A DNA stretch of 64,000 bases from Pseudomonadota bacterium (lineage in GTDB: Bacteria; Pseudomonadota; Gammaproteobacteria; Steroidobacterales; JBCBZW01), in contig JBCCWS010000030.1 of assembly GCA_039193195.1 (NCBI GenBank), positions 1 to 64,000 on the forward strand, given 5' to 3'. The position numbers and the translations under genes were made by a program. Position 1 is the first letter of the stretch. Every line of letters begins with the position of its first letter. This document shows, in pieces, positions 16,960 to 25,782 of this stretch. Below the pieces are notes generated by a model. It worked only from the letters and a program-made list of their open reading frames with translations, had not been told where the DNA came from and searched no databases.

Positions 16960-17366
16960 GCGCGGCCTTGGCGCTGCAGCGTTGCACCGTCAACGATGAG
17001 TCGAAGCACGCCTGCACCGTCCATGACTCTCGCGACTGGATCGCGTGCGTTGCGCGGGTGAAGGTAGTGCGCGACAGCGCAGAGGTGAAGCTGCAGAAGT
17101 TCACGCTGGCAACCGATGCCGGTCTGGTCGTGAGCCCAGACGGTGGCCGGGCACAGGTGGAGGGCGCGGCCCTGTGGGGGGCCAGCGTGGCGCTGCACGA
17201 GGGCACGGGATCGAGAACGCCAAGGGGCGCGACACCAACTTCGGCACCTATACGTCCGTGCACATGCGATGTGCCCGAGCTGGAAGTGACCTTCATCGAT
17301 AGCAGAGAGACGTCAGTTGGTCTGGGCGAACCGGCGACCACCGTGGTGGTGCCCTCGCCCAGGTAG
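16960..17366 (+). pseudogene. C-terminal fragment of a xanthine dehydrogenase-type molybdopterin subunit
   Basis: The readable pieces are CVARVKVVRDSAEVKLQKFT with LATDAGLVVSPDGGRAQVEG and ALWGASVALHEGT, then in another frame GIENAKGRDTNFGTYTSVHM, then back in the first frame PELEVTFIDSRETSVGLGEP. These align in order with the C-terminal molybdenum-site region of CoxL/IorB-type large subunits (AVDCGLVVNPDGVRAQ...NFxxY...PEIEVH...GGVGEPGTPP). Two frame changes, a missing N-terminus and an early stop at 17366 show a dead fragment. A MITE half copy marks its left edge. Confidence 0.8.
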
Positions 17367-17440
17367 GGCCGTTCCGCAACGGCGGGACGCCCTGCGTTCC
17401 GGCAGTACGTCCGGGCACACGGCGCGCTACCATCGTCCTC

Positions 17441-17980
17441 ATGTTTACTCACCGCATCGCCACCAATGCCGACATCCCCGCGATCAAAGCGCTCATGCTC
17501 GCGGCGATCGAGGGAAACATGCGCGCATATCTCTCTGTCGCCGAGATCGAAGCAGCTAAGGAAACCATGGGTGTCGACCAGACGCTGATCGAAGACGGCA
17601 CCTACTTTGTCATCGAATGCGAGATAGATAGGGCCGCCGTGATGGTGGGTTGTGGCGGTTGGGGCAAGCGGCGCACGCTCTTCGGCGGCAACCACACGGT
17701 GGGACGTGACGACTCCTTAAGCGATCCGCGCACCGAACCTGCCCGCATTCGCGCTATGTACACGCACCCGGACTGGACCCGACGCGGCATCGGCACCTTG
17801 CTCATCGATCTCGGCGAGCAGGCCGCTCGCGAGGCGGGATTTCGCGCCATCGAACTCGGCGCCACCATCTCGGGAGAGCCTCTCTACAGGGCGCGAGGCT
17901 TTCGCGAGGTGGAGCGCTGGAATCAACCCGGCGCCAACGGCGAACCGAACACTATCATTAGGATGAGGAAGTCCCTTTAG
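17441..17980 (+). CDS. GNAT family N-acetyltransferase
   Basis: 179 residues from ATG 17441. GNAT features are in order: an N-terminal IATNADIPAIKALM strand-helix, a core strand MVGCGGWG, then PARIRAMYTHPDWTRRGIGT, whose RRGIGT loop binds acetyl-CoA pyrophosphate, and the closing GEPLYRARGFREVERW. The substrate is unknown. An 18-base palindrome AACCCTGAGCTCAGGGTT (17986-18003) just after the stop may be a terminator stem or operator. Confidence 0.85.
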   Translation: MFTHRIATNADIPAIKALMLAAIEGNMRAYLSVAEIEAAKETMGVDQTLIEDGTYFVIECEIDRAAVMVGCGGWGKRRTLFGGNHTVGRDDSLSDPRTEPARIRAMYTHPDWTRRGIGTLLIDLGEQAAREAGFRAIELGATISGEPLYRARGFREVERWNQPGANGEPNTIIRMRKSL

Positions 17981-18048
17981 GTCGCCAACCCTGAGCTCAG
18001 GGTTGTCAGCCCTGATCCCCTGCTCGGTGTCTTCGCGTCGTCTTCTCG

Positions 18049-18066
18049 CTGTCTTGATCCTGACTT
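18049..18066 (+). promoter_or_regulatory. Pho-box-like site upstream of phoX
   Basis: CTGTCTT and CTGACTT are 7-base direct repeats separated by GATC, the 7-4-7 spacing of the PhoB box (CTGTCAT-N4-CTGTCAT). Matches are 6/7 and 5/7. The site lies 130 bases before the phoX start, consistent with phosphate-starvation control. A search with a PhoB matrix would settle it. Confidence 0.5.
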
Positions 18067-18195
18067 TTTTCTGAAATTCCCCCGTAAGCGTAGCGACTTG
18101 TAGCCGCAAACTACGCGCAACACTTGCTCCGTAGACTCCTTCTCGCCGCGCCGGCCCGCGCTGGCGCACGAGACAACTATGGGGGTTACACTTCG

Positions 18196-20103
18196 ATGAT
18201 CAGCACCAAGCTGGGCGGCGACAACGCTGCTATCCACGACGAAAAAGAGAGCGTTGGCTCCAACCGCTCAGGCAACACAACGTTCGCCGAGATCGCGGCT
18301 ACGCGCCGCGACGTGATGGCGGGGAGCCTTGCCGCCGCCGTGTCTGGCTTTCTCGCCCCGAAGGCCTTCGCTGGCTATAGCGAGGGCACCGGCATCCCCG
18401 AGGCGAAGCAGGTCGAGGGGGGATTGGTGAACTTCGAGCCGGTCACCATCGAGCAATACACCGCACAGAGCGAGGGCGGCACGGTTCCGGTCATCTCCTC
18501 GGATTACGAGTTCCAGGTGTTGATTCCGTGGGGCACCCCTATCGTGCCTGGCGTCGCCGAGTACACGGGCGACCCCAACACGCGCCCGACGGCGGCTGAG
18601 CAGGAGCTGATGGTCGGCATCGGCCACGACGGCATGTGGTTCTTCCCAGAAGCGGGTGCCACCAGTGACGGCATGCTTTGCATCAACCACGAGTTTGGTA
18701 CGGATAGCCACCTGCTCGGCAAGGACGATCCGGAGAACCTCGATGATGTGCGCCTGTCCCAGGCCGGTCATGGCGTGTCCGTCGTGCGCATCGCCGAGGA
18801 CGAGCAGGGCAGCTGGGATCTGGTGTTCGACGATCGCAACCGTCGCATCACCGTGAACACGCCTGTGGCTTTTGATGGCCCGGTCGCCGGTTCGCCGTTT
18901 CTGGTCAATCCCGCGGGTAACCCGCCGCTTGGCACCGTGAACAACTGCGGTAGCGGCTTCACGCCTTGGGGCACCTACCTGACCTGCGAAGAGAACTTCA
19001 ACGGCTACTTCGGCATCGTCGATCCGAACTACCAGTTGACCGAGTCACAGGCGCGCTACGGCTTCGACGCGGACGGCTTCGGCTACGGTTGGTACAACTT
19101 CGATCCTCGCTTCGACATCTCCAACAAGGACTATGTGAACGAGTCCAACCGCTTCGGCTGGATCGTAGAGATCGACCCGCAGAACCCCAATCAGCCGCCG
19201 GTCAAACACACGGCTCTCGGCCGCTTCAAGCACGAAGCCATCGCCATCCAGGAGACCCCGAGCGGCAAGGTCGCCTGCTACATGGGTGACGACGAGCGCT
19301 TCGACTACTGCTACAAGTTCGTTAGCGAGTTTCGATGGGAAGACGCCATCCAGGCCGGCATCAGCCCGCTGGCCTCGGGACGTTTGTACGTCGCTCGCTT
19401 CTTCGTGACCGGTCGCGGGCGCTGGATCGAACTCTCCCGTCGAAATCCTACCCTGCGCGAGGCCTTCGCGACGGACGAAGAGCTGCTGGTGAACGCACGG
19501 CAGGCCGCCGACCTGGTCGGTGCGACGCCGATGGATCGCCCTGAGTGGACCTCGATTGGCCAGAACAACACCGTTTACTGGACGCTCACCAACAACTCCA
19601 ACCGCACGGAGAAGAATGCGGCCAACCGCGAGGTGCCGAACAACGACGGTCACATCATCCGCACCCGCGAGTTCGGCGGCGATCCGGAAAGCCAGGACTT
19701 CTCCTGGGACTTTTACATCCTCGCCTCCAGCACGCGCGAGAGCGAAGGGGTGTTCACTGACCCGGACGCGGCCTATGTCGACCCGGAGGGACGACTGTTC
19801 ATCGGCACGGACGGCGGCCAGCCAGATGGCCTGCAGGACCAGCTGACCGTGTTCGACACGACGGAGAATCTCGGCCCTGGCCAGGACCCGACGCCGAAGC
19901 GCCTATTCGTAGGCGTGAACAGCGATGAGATTACCGGCTGGGCCACTACGCCGGACCTGCGCACCGCCTTCACCAACATGCAGCACCCTGGTGACGGCAA
20001 CCCCCAGAACACCAACTTCCCGGCGATGACAGATGGGGTGACCATCCCCCGCGACTGCACCATCGTGCTGAAAAAGCGCGACGGTGGCGTGGTCGGCTCC
20101 TAG
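18196..20103 (+). CDS. phoX: PhoX-type alkaline phosphatase (DUF839), Tat-exported
   Basis: 635 residues from ATG 18196. A twin-arginine signal appears unusually far in, at about residues 35-62 (TRRDVMAGSLAAAVSGFLAP), after a polar leader. The mature protein has the PhoX landmarks: MCINHEFGTDSH, NNCGSGFTPWGTYLTCEEN (with the iron-ligand cysteine), VCYMGDDERFDYCYKF-type block and FIGTDGGQPDG. PhoX enzymes are Ca/Fe-dependent phosphomonoesterases in the periplasm or outside the cell that release phosphate from organic esters. It is monocistronic with a strong terminator and a Pho-box-like site. Confidence 0.92.
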   Translation: MISTKLGGDNAAIHDEKESVGSNRSGNTTFAEIAATRRDVMAGSLAAAVSGFLAPKAFAGYSEGTGIPEAKQVEGGLVNFEPVTIEQYTAQSEGGTVPVISSDYEFQVLIPWGTPIVPGVAEYTGDPNTRPTAAEQELMVGIGHDGMWFFPEAGATSDGMLCINHEFGTDSHLLGKDDPENLDDVRLSQAGHGVSVVRIAEDEQGSWDLVFDDRNRRITVNTPVAFDGPVAGSPFLVNPAGNPPLGTVNNCGSGFTPWGTYLTCEENFNGYFGIVDPNYQLTESQARYGFDADGFGYGWYNFDPRFDISNKDYVNESNRFGWIVEIDPQNPNQPPVKHTALGRFKHEAIAIQETPSGKVACYMGDDERFDYCYKFVSEFRWEDAIQAGISPLASGRLYVARFFVTGRGRWIELSRRNPTLREAFATDEELLVNARQAADLVGATPMDRPEWTSIGQNNTVYWTLTNNSNRTEKNAANREVPNNDGHIIRTREFGGDPESQDFSWDFYILASSTRESEGVFTDPDAAYVDPEGRLFIGTDGGQPDGLQDQLTVFDTTENLGPGQDPTPKRLFVGVNSDEITGWATTPDLRTAFTNMQHPGDGNPQNTNFPAMTDGVTIPRDCTIVLKKRDGGVVGS

Positions 20104-20165
20104 GCGGCTGCGCGGGCCGTGAACGGCGTCGGTGAGGCCGGCGTCATTCGCAAGACCGACTAGGT

Positions 20166-20192
20166 AAGCCCCGGCCCTGCGCCGGGGCTTTG
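20166..20192 (+). terminator. intrinsic terminator of phoX
   Basis: AAGCCCCGGC (20166-20175) pairs exactly with GCCGGGGCTT (20181-20190) over a five-base loop and runs into TTTGTCGTCTTT. It begins 63 bases after the phoX stop. Confidence 0.8.
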
Positions 20193-20485
20193 TCGTCTTT
20201 GGCGCACGCGCTGTGCGCGGTCGCACTCGCCGATGCTAGGCTTGGGCCCGTTCAGCAGACACGGAAACCCGCCTGATGCGCCATCGATTCCCACGCGCGA
20301 CTCGAAAGGAGCTGGGTGTGCTTTGCGCTGCCCTTCTGCACCTAAGTGCCAATCCAACGCCGAAGGATGCTCCTTGGCGTCGGTCCAGCCAATCCCGCTA
20401 ATGCGCATCCAGGGGGACCGCTCTGCAAGCCCCTGAGCAGCAGGGCGCCGGGAGGGACATCGCTGCCGCCCGCGGCCAACCTCGA

Positions 20486-21688
20486 GTGCTCGTGTTCGAA
20501 CCGGAGTGGGGCGGGCACCAGGAGGACTGGGTCCGCCTGCTGGCGGCTGGTCTTGCTGCTGAGGCGGCGAGCATGGGCGTGGTGTTTCTCGTGCACCCGA
20601 AGCTGTACGAGCGCCTGACGCAGGCGAGCGGGGGGAGTCTTCTGGAGCGAGGCGCGCACCGGGTGCGCCTCGAGGCGCTTGAGCGTCGCGAGGCAGAGCA
20701 TTGCCTTGCCCCGTCCCAGTGGCGTCGTGCCCTTGCCCGCTGGGAGGTGGCGCGCGCCCACGCCCGCCGGCTAGGTGCCAGCCATGTCCACTTCCTCTGT
20801 ATCGATGCCGTGCAGTTGCCGCTCGCGTTCGGGGCGCGCATCGGACCCGGGGTAAAGGTCTCAGGGATCCTGTTCCGTCCGTCGCAGCACTACGCACAGG
20901 TGTTCGCGACGCAGGCGCGTGCGGCGGAGCACCTTCGAGAATTGCGCAAGCGGGCTCTCTACTCAGGCATGCTGAGTAATCGTCTACTCGCTCGCGTGCT
21001 TACCTTGGATCCGACTTACTCGGCCTGGGCGCGGCATCCGAAGGTCCAGTACATTCCCGATCCCATCGTCAGTGAGCTCGCCCCGAGCGCGGCGATGCAG
21101 GCTCAAGTGCGTGGGCGCTGGGGCGTGCCGCCAAACCGTCACCTATTCGTACTGCTCGGTGCGCTCCAGGCGCGCAAGGGGGTGATCCGTGCGCTGCAGG
21201 CGCTGCATCACCTCCCGAGAGATGTCCTCGCGAGCAGCGCTGTGATCATGGCCGGTCGCGTGGAGGAGCCGATCCGCAGCCGTCTGTGGGATGTGCACGA
21301 GCAGGTGCAGCGCGCGGTCGGGGTAGACGGGTGGCTGCGAGTCGAGGACGGGTTCTTGGAGCCGGAGGAGCTGTCGTGCCTGCTGTACTCGGCGGACACG
21401 GTGCTCGCACCCTACCAGCGCTTCGTGGGTTCGTCCGGCATCTTGAGTTGGGCAGCCCTCGCCCGCACCCCGTTGATCACCCAGCGCTACGGCCTGCTCG
21501 GCCACCTCGCGACAGAACACGGCCTCGGGTTGGTGGTCGACACGACCGACCCCACTGCCATCGCCGATGCCATGCAGCGCTGCCTGGCCGGAGGGTGTCA
21601 GGTAGATCCACACGGGGCGGCGGCTTATGTGGCGGCTCACCAAACGGGCCCTTTCGTACGCGGGGTCGCCGAGACGCTCGCCCAGTAA
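20486..21688 (+). CDS. glycosyltransferase family 4-like protein
   Basis: About 400 residues. The N-terminal LVFEPEWGGHQEDWVRLLAAG is the donor-side opening of a GT-B fold. The C-terminal half has HLFVLLGALQARKGVIRAL, then VVMAGRVEE-type strands and LLYSADTVLAPYQRFVGSSGILSWAALARTPL, the E/S-x7-E-like sugar-nucleotide region in a variant form with SSG instead of EGFG. A GTG at 20486 is the given start but has no ribosome site and the frame stays open upstream, so the true start may be earlier. It is not beside other sugar genes; its acceptor is unknown. The leader 20194-20485 shows nothing certain. Confidence 0.72.
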   Translation: MLVFEPEWGGHQEDWVRLLAAGLAAEAASMGVVFLVHPKLYERLTQASGGSLLERGAHRVRLEALERREAEHCLAPSQWRRALARWEVARAHARRLGASHVHFLCIDAVQLPLAFGARIGPGVKVSGILFRPSQHYAQVFATQARAAEHLRELRKRALYSGMLSNRLLARVLTLDPTYSAWARHPKVQYIPDPIVSELAPSAAMQAQVRGRWGVPPNRHLFVLLGALQARKGVIRALQALHHLPRDVLASSAVIMAGRVEEPIRSRLWDVHEQVQRAVGVDGWLRVEDGFLEPEELSCLLYSADTVLAPYQRFVGSSGILSWAALARTPLITQRYGLLGHLATEHGLGLVVDTTDPTAIADAMQRCLAGGCQVDPHGAAAYVAAHQTGPFVRGVAETLAQ

Positions 21689-22081
21689 TGGCTCGCATGA
21701 CCGGCACGCCGCAGATGGGCACCGTCCATCGGATACACGCGTTTCTCCTCGTCGGTTGCAACCCGGTGTCGACGTTCCCTGCGTTAAGAACATCCCAAGG
21801 TCAGAGGCATTCGCGCGGAGGCGACATAAAGCTGCAAACGGGGGCAACGCTGGTCTGCGGGCTGGTGATCGGCATGACCGCCTTCGCCGCCATCCCCGAG
21901 TCGGTCCCAAGGGACGTGCAGAGCGCTGTTTGCGCTCTGCGTCGAGCGCAGACCTTCGATTCGGCGGCGATTGGGATGGGTGGGGGAAAGAGCGACACCT
22001 ACCGTGCGTTCGAACTGCTGGATGCGCAGGCTGGCAACGAGGTGCTCGAGCCGTTGCTGCAAGACCCGAATCCGGTGGCTA

Positions 22082-22256
22082 GTGGGCCGCTTGGTAAATG
22101 AGGTGACGCTCAGCTACTCGCCCTTCGGATCTGCCCAGGGGCAGCGTCCGCGGCGTTGCATCGCTTGCCAATGGCGATGCCATTGGCTGCGCGACGCGCT
22201 TTGCTGACGCTGCCCCTACGCAGACTGAGCGTTGCCTTATTTACCAAGCGACCCAC
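22082..22256 (+). mobile_element. MITE type 1, complete, 175 bases
   Basis: Terminal inverted repeats of about 30 bases: GTGGGCCGCTTGGTAAATGA at the left and TTTACCAAGCGACCCAC at the right, continuing inward (GACGCTCAG/CTGAGCGTT). Inner palindromes GGGGCAGCGTC/GACGCTGCCCC and GCCAATGGC/GCCATTGGC make almost the whole element one hairpin. TA precedes it (22080-22081). No coding capacity. A half copy lies at 16849-16957. Confidence 0.85.
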
Positions 22257-22260
22257 TCTA

Positions 22261-22419
22261 GTGTCCTGAGTTGGAAGTTCGTTGATGACTTCGCGGCACC
22301 TTTTTGCCCCTGAACACGTTGTTCCTCCTCCCGAGGGACCTGCCACGCTCGTCGTCGCGCCGCGCTCAGGGACAAAACCTCGCCTGCGAATTCATCAACG
22401 AACTTCCAACTCAGGACAC
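22261..22419 (+). mobile_element. MITE type 2 (IS630-like ends), complete, 159 bases
   Basis: Inverted repeats of about 36 bases run from GTGTCCTGAGTTGGAAGTTC at the left to GAACTTCCAACTCAGGACAC at the right, flanked by TA on both sides (22259-22260, 22420-22421) within CTAG-like contexts. TA duplication at CTAG targets is typical of IS630-family transposition. It sits two bases after MITE type 1. Related copies are at 42124 (half) and 61791 (complete). Confidence 0.87.
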
Positions 22420-22535
22420 TAGGCTCTACGCACTTGATGTTCTCCTGAAGCGACTGCCGAATCGAGATTTATCGAGCTCGCTGCCGTACAGCCCGCAGCG
22501 CTCATCGCGCTAGCGCGCCTACAAGACCCTCCGAC

Positions 22536-23435
22536 GTGCCGCAACTGAAGGACGCCTTGCTGAGCGCCCCCTTAGAGGCATTGACGGCGATCTACCATTT
22601 CCCTCACCCCGCACTCGCGGATGCGCTGACAGGGTTTCAGCAGGCAGCGAAGAAAAATGGTAGCTACCTATGGCACAGGTTTTACGATACCGCACGCCGC
22701 TTCGGCGAGGCTACGGATGCGGCGGGCGCGGCGGGGGCACGTCCTGCGGGGTACTGGCTCAGCTACCCGCTGGAGGCGCCCCTGAGCTATCGCGAGCGCC
22801 AGCTGCACCAAGAGGCAGCCGCCGGGGCCCTGTTCCGCCAACCCGCCCAACCGTGGCTGCCCTTGATGAGTCGCTACTATGAACAGACTCACCGCATGAC
22901 TGCCCCCGCGCTGCGCTGGATGGTGGCGACGAACCCGTCGAGCACGATGCGCATCACCCGCGAGTTGCTGGACCAATGGACTGGCACGGTACAGGCGGTC
23001 GACCGCGCGTTTATCGATGATCACTACCGCGAGCTGTCCGCCGCGGATCTGAGACGGCTCGGGGCTGCGTGGGTACAGGAGTTGTGGATACCTCGGGAGC
23101 GGGCGCTCGCGGCGATGTTAGATCTCGTACGGGCCGTGAACGTTGGGGAGGCGTTGGCCTTCGCCCGTGCCGCGATCATGACGTCGGGCGACACGGACTT
23201 CGGGGTGGTTAGCCGTTATCTCGTGGAGCAGGCCGATGCCGCGAGCGTTCCTGCCCTGCGAATGCGCTTGCTAGACCCCGCCTTCGATCGCTCTGCGAGG
23301 GCAGCGGCGCAGGCCATGCTCGATCTATCTGGGCCCGACATGGTCGGCGCACTGCGTGCGGATTGGCAACGCCATGCGCACCTGAACACAGGCTACAACG
23401 CCGTGCACCTCGAGCGCTTGCTGGGGCCGCTCTAG
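22536..23435 (+). CDS. helical-repeat hypothetical protein, possibly the 3' part of a broken gene
   Basis: A 299-residue frame from GTG 22536 with no clear ribosome site. It is rich in short amphipathic helices (ALTAIYHFPHPALADALTGF, VPALRMRLLDPAFDRSARAAAQAMLDLS) like a HEAT-repeat protein. The preceding frame (ELAAVQPAALIALARLQD) has the same style, which suggests this is the larger remaining piece of the gene interrupted by MITEs at 22082-22421. Middle section WLSYPLEAPLSYRERQLHQEA is not repetitive. No family name is supported. Confidence 0.5.
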   Translation: MPQLKDALLSAPLEALTAIYHFPHPALADALTGFQQAAKKNGSYLWHRFYDTARRFGEATDAAGAAGARPAGYWLSYPLEAPLSYRERQLHQEAAAGALFRQPAQPWLPLMSRYYEQTHRMTAPALRWMVATNPSSTMRITRELLDQWTGTVQAVDRAFIDDHYRELSAADLRRLGAAWVQELWIPRERALAAMLDLVRAVNVGEALAFARAAIMTSGDTDFGVVSRYLVEQADAASVPALRMRLLDPAFDRSARAAAQAMLDLSGPDMVGALRADWQRHAHLNTGYNAVHLERLLGPL

Positions 23436-23443
23436 TCGACAGA

Positions 23444-23986
23444 CTACCCCGCGACCGCAGGGGCTGGCGTGGGGTGTCGGAGCGTTTGCGCTGGGGTCAG
23501 CGCTCGCCCGGCGATCCCCGATAGGGCGTTTGCGAGCGCGTGCAACGAGGCATCGCGATCGTATGCCGCCAACACGCAGTAGCTTATCCGCGCCGGCGCC
23601 ACCGACGGCAGTGCACAGCGCAAGGCCGCCCCTAGGGCGGCGATGCGCGCGAGATCGAACTGCAGATCGCTGCCTAGCCGGGCCGCTGAGCCAAGGTAGT
23701 CGTCCTTGTCCACGCCGTGCCAGCCGTCGATGTCCGCCACGGCGCTTTGCAACAAGGAGAGAATCGCCTTGCGTTCGTAGGCCGTCCCGGAGTTCGGCGC
23801 GGTCACGGGCTGGCGTGTTCTACGCGGCATCGACCGCGGCATTGTGGTGATCGTCGCGTGCGGCGTAGCCTTGTGGGTGTGATCGGTCGAGTGCATCGTT
23901 CGTCGCCCTCGTTGGGTAAGCTTGACCTGATCCGTCAGGTCGGCTGGAAGCCTGTCCGGCCTTACCCTCACAAGCGCAAGCATCAC
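23444..23986 (-). CDS. hypothetical protein
   Basis: A frame of up to 180 residues, convergent with the helical-repeat gene and ending eight bases after it. The C-terminal 110 residues (AYERKAILSLLQSAVADIDG ... ISYCVLAAYDRDASLHALAN) look like a helical soluble domain; the N-terminal part is basic and low in structure, so a start at a later ATG (about 23896 or 23840) may be right. No family is recognised. The 225 bases from 23987 to 24210 hold nothing I can name. Confidence 0.4.
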   Translation of the reverse strand: MMLALVRVRPDRLPADLTDQVKLTQRGRRTMHSTDHTHKATPHATITTMPRSMPRRTRQPVTAPNSGTAYERKAILSLLQSAVADIDGWHGVDKDDYLGSAARLGSDLQFDLARIAALGAALRCALPSVAPARISYCVLAAYDRDASLHALANALSGIAGRALTPAQTLRHPTPAPAVAG

Positions 23987-24210
23987 CCATTTTGTGTCAC
24001 CCGTTGGTTTCGGCGGTGCGCTAGTCGCACCGGTGCTCCGCCGACACCGCCTTCACGCGAGCCCGGCGCTTGCGGTCGCCTGACACAAGGAGGTGGTGGT
24101 TGACGCCACTAAGGAAAAATGGGGTCGGTCGATGTCCATCGCCGAAGGGAAGGGAGGCTCGCGTGTTGCCGTGTCCCCGAGGTCTCTGGTCGGTGGTTAC
24201 CTGGTTGCCG

Positions 24211-25683
24211 TCAGCCAACCTCGCCGCGTGCGCTGCAGCTGTTGGCGGCCGTCAGGGACACCAGATCGAGGAATACGAACCCGGCCTCGTCTTTCCAGGT
24301 CCAGACTAGGGCGTTGGCGTAGGCGGCCGGCACGCTCACATCCAAAGACAGCTCAGCGAACTCACGCGATGCGATCGTTCTTTGGTACGCACTGACCTCA
24401 CCTCCCGCTTCGTCGTAGAAGGTGATGCCGAACCAGGCCATCCCGGCCGTGCCGACTTGGCGTGCCGAGGCTGTCAATCGGTAGCATCCGCCGACCGCGA
24501 GGCCGCCTAGGGACTGTCCCCGCCCGCCCGCGCCAGGGCCCACCTGCAAGGAGCGCTCGCCGCTCAGCCGTTGCGCAGCCGTGTAGCCGCTATTGCCCCA
24601 GTTGACCCAGGCTGTGTTCGAATCGTCCCATTCGAAGTCGCCGTTGCGCACCAGGTTGAACTGGGCCAGGGAGTCGGCGAAAAGCCCGTAGCCCGCGTCG
24701 GTCGGATGGATGCCGTCCGCGAAGTGTACGTCTTCGGGCGGCACCATGTCGTAGCCTTCCAGGAGTGCTAGGTGATGGTCTGAGCTCTGGCGTTCGGCGA
24801 CCACCTCGCGGATGTAGCGCCGGTAGTCATCCAGCATGGAGCCGAAGTAGTTGAGGCCGTCGTAATACGCCCACAAGGGCGTGATGGCGTAGATCGCAGT
24901 GGTGGGTTGCTGGGCGCGGATGTTGTCGAGGAAGGTGTTGTAGCTTGCCTTGAAGGCCGCTTCGCCCGGGATGAACCAGAAGTCGTTGGTGCCGATGGCA
25001 ACGCTGATCAGATCCGCCTCGATGGCGCCCACGGCCGTGCCGTCCGCTGGCGTGACGTTTTGACCGGAGAAGCCCATATTGATGACTTGCCAGCCGTTGA
25101 ACTCGCCCACGAGGTAGGGGTAAGTCGTGGTGATGCCCGAAGCGGCGGTGCCGTTGGTGATGGAGTCGCCGTACGCGACGTAGCGCACGCTCGGACGGTC
25201 GGCGGGGTTGGGGAGCAATCCCTCGCTGCCGCCCGTAAGGCGAAGGCCGAGGAAGTCGACGTCGGCGCCGTAGGGCAGCACGAGGCTGTAGGAGTGCGCA
25301 GTGCCGTCGGCCTCGCTGAACAGTGGCGCCCACATGAACCCCTCTCGGAACAGGTCCGCGCCTATGTTGGTTGCGACGAGCTCGCCGTCCATCTCCAGGG
25401 CGAAGTGGCCATCGCCTCCCTGTTCGCGGTAGTACAGGCCGACGCTTGCCGATGTCGCGTCCGTGGTGAAGTTGATGCGTGCGCCCGGGGCAAAGTTGTT
25501 GGCGAAGAAGTCCACGGTCTCACGGGTGAAGCGAGCTCGGTTGGAATTGACGTCGAGTAAGACGGTTTCCGTGTAGGCGATGAGCGGATCGTCGGGTCCG
25601 ATCTGTGTTTGAGCGGCGGCCGGCAGGAGGGGGGCGGCAGCCAGCAGCCACGCGATGGCTTGGGACGAGAGGCGAGGTCGCAT
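24211..25683 (-). CDS. secreted SGNH/GDSL hydrolase with C-terminal carbohydrate-binding-like domain
   Basis: 490 residues with a signal peptide ending near AAAQTQ. Residues about 40-160 form a beta domain like the N-terminal jelly roll of CE2-type esterases. The SGNH blocks follow: AYGDSITNG (nucleophile Ser), GFSGQN (oxyanion Gly), AIGTNDFW (Asn) and HFADGIHPTDAGY (catalytic Asp and His). The last 130 residues (NLVRNGDFEWDDSNTAWVNW ...) resemble a beta-sandwich carbohydrate-binding module. It probably de-esterifies acetylated polysaccharide outside the cell. An ECF sigma factor lies upstream on the same strand, 100 bases away. Confidence 0.85.
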   Translation of the reverse strand: MRPRLSSQAIAWLLAAAPLLPAAAQTQIGPDDPLIAYTETVLLDVNSNRARFTRETVDFFANNFAPGARINFTTDATSASVGLYYREQGGDGHFALEMDGELVATNIGADLFREGFMWAPLFSEADGTAHSYSLVLPYGADVDFLGLRLTGGSEGLLPNPADRPSVRYVAYGDSITNGTAASGITTTYPYLVGEFNGWQVINMGFSGQNVTPADGTAVGAIEADLISVAIGTNDFWFIPGEAAFKASYNTFLDNIRAQQPTTAIYAITPLWAYYDGLNYFGSMLDDYRRYIREVVAERQSSDHHLALLEGYDMVPPEDVHFADGIHPTDAGYGLFADSLAQFNLVRNGDFEWDDSNTAWVNWGNSGYTAAQRLSGERSLQVGPGAGGRGQSLGGLAVGGCYRLTASARQVGTAGMAWFGITFYDEAGGEVSAYQRTIASREFAELSLDVSVPAAYANALVWTWKDEAGFVFLDLVSLTAANSCSARGEVG

Positions 25684-25782
25684 GGTCGGTCACTCCTTTG
25701 ACACGTCGGCTGTGCACCGTTGTGGTGCGATGCTCAGGCTAGCGTTGGCATCGTGAGCTCGCGGCGTCCCGCGAGTCAGTCA

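Larger units (their letters stand above)
21826..22513 (+). pseudogene. secreted protein gene split by two tandem MITEs
   Basis: After GGAGG (21819) comes an ATA codon, then KLQTGATLVCGLVIGMTAFA, a signal peptide lacking an ATG, then RDVQSAVCALRRAQTFDSAA and EVLEPLLQDPNPVA. There a 340-base insertion (22082-22421) begins. Removing it and keeping one TA joins the frame as PNPVA-R-LYALDVLLKRLP, in keeping with a HEAT-like helical pair. Downstream the frame is again disturbed: FIELAAVQPAALIALARLQD continues in another frame toward the 22536 gene, so the original gene may have run on to 23435. ATA start, insertion and shift together mark a pseudogene. Confidence 0.7.

Noticed and set aside
17986-18003. 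Perfect palindrome AACCCTGAGCTCAGGGTT as a terminator
   Set aside because: No T-run follows and the loop length is zero, so it is at best an operator-like or weak structure; mentioned only with the GNAT gene.
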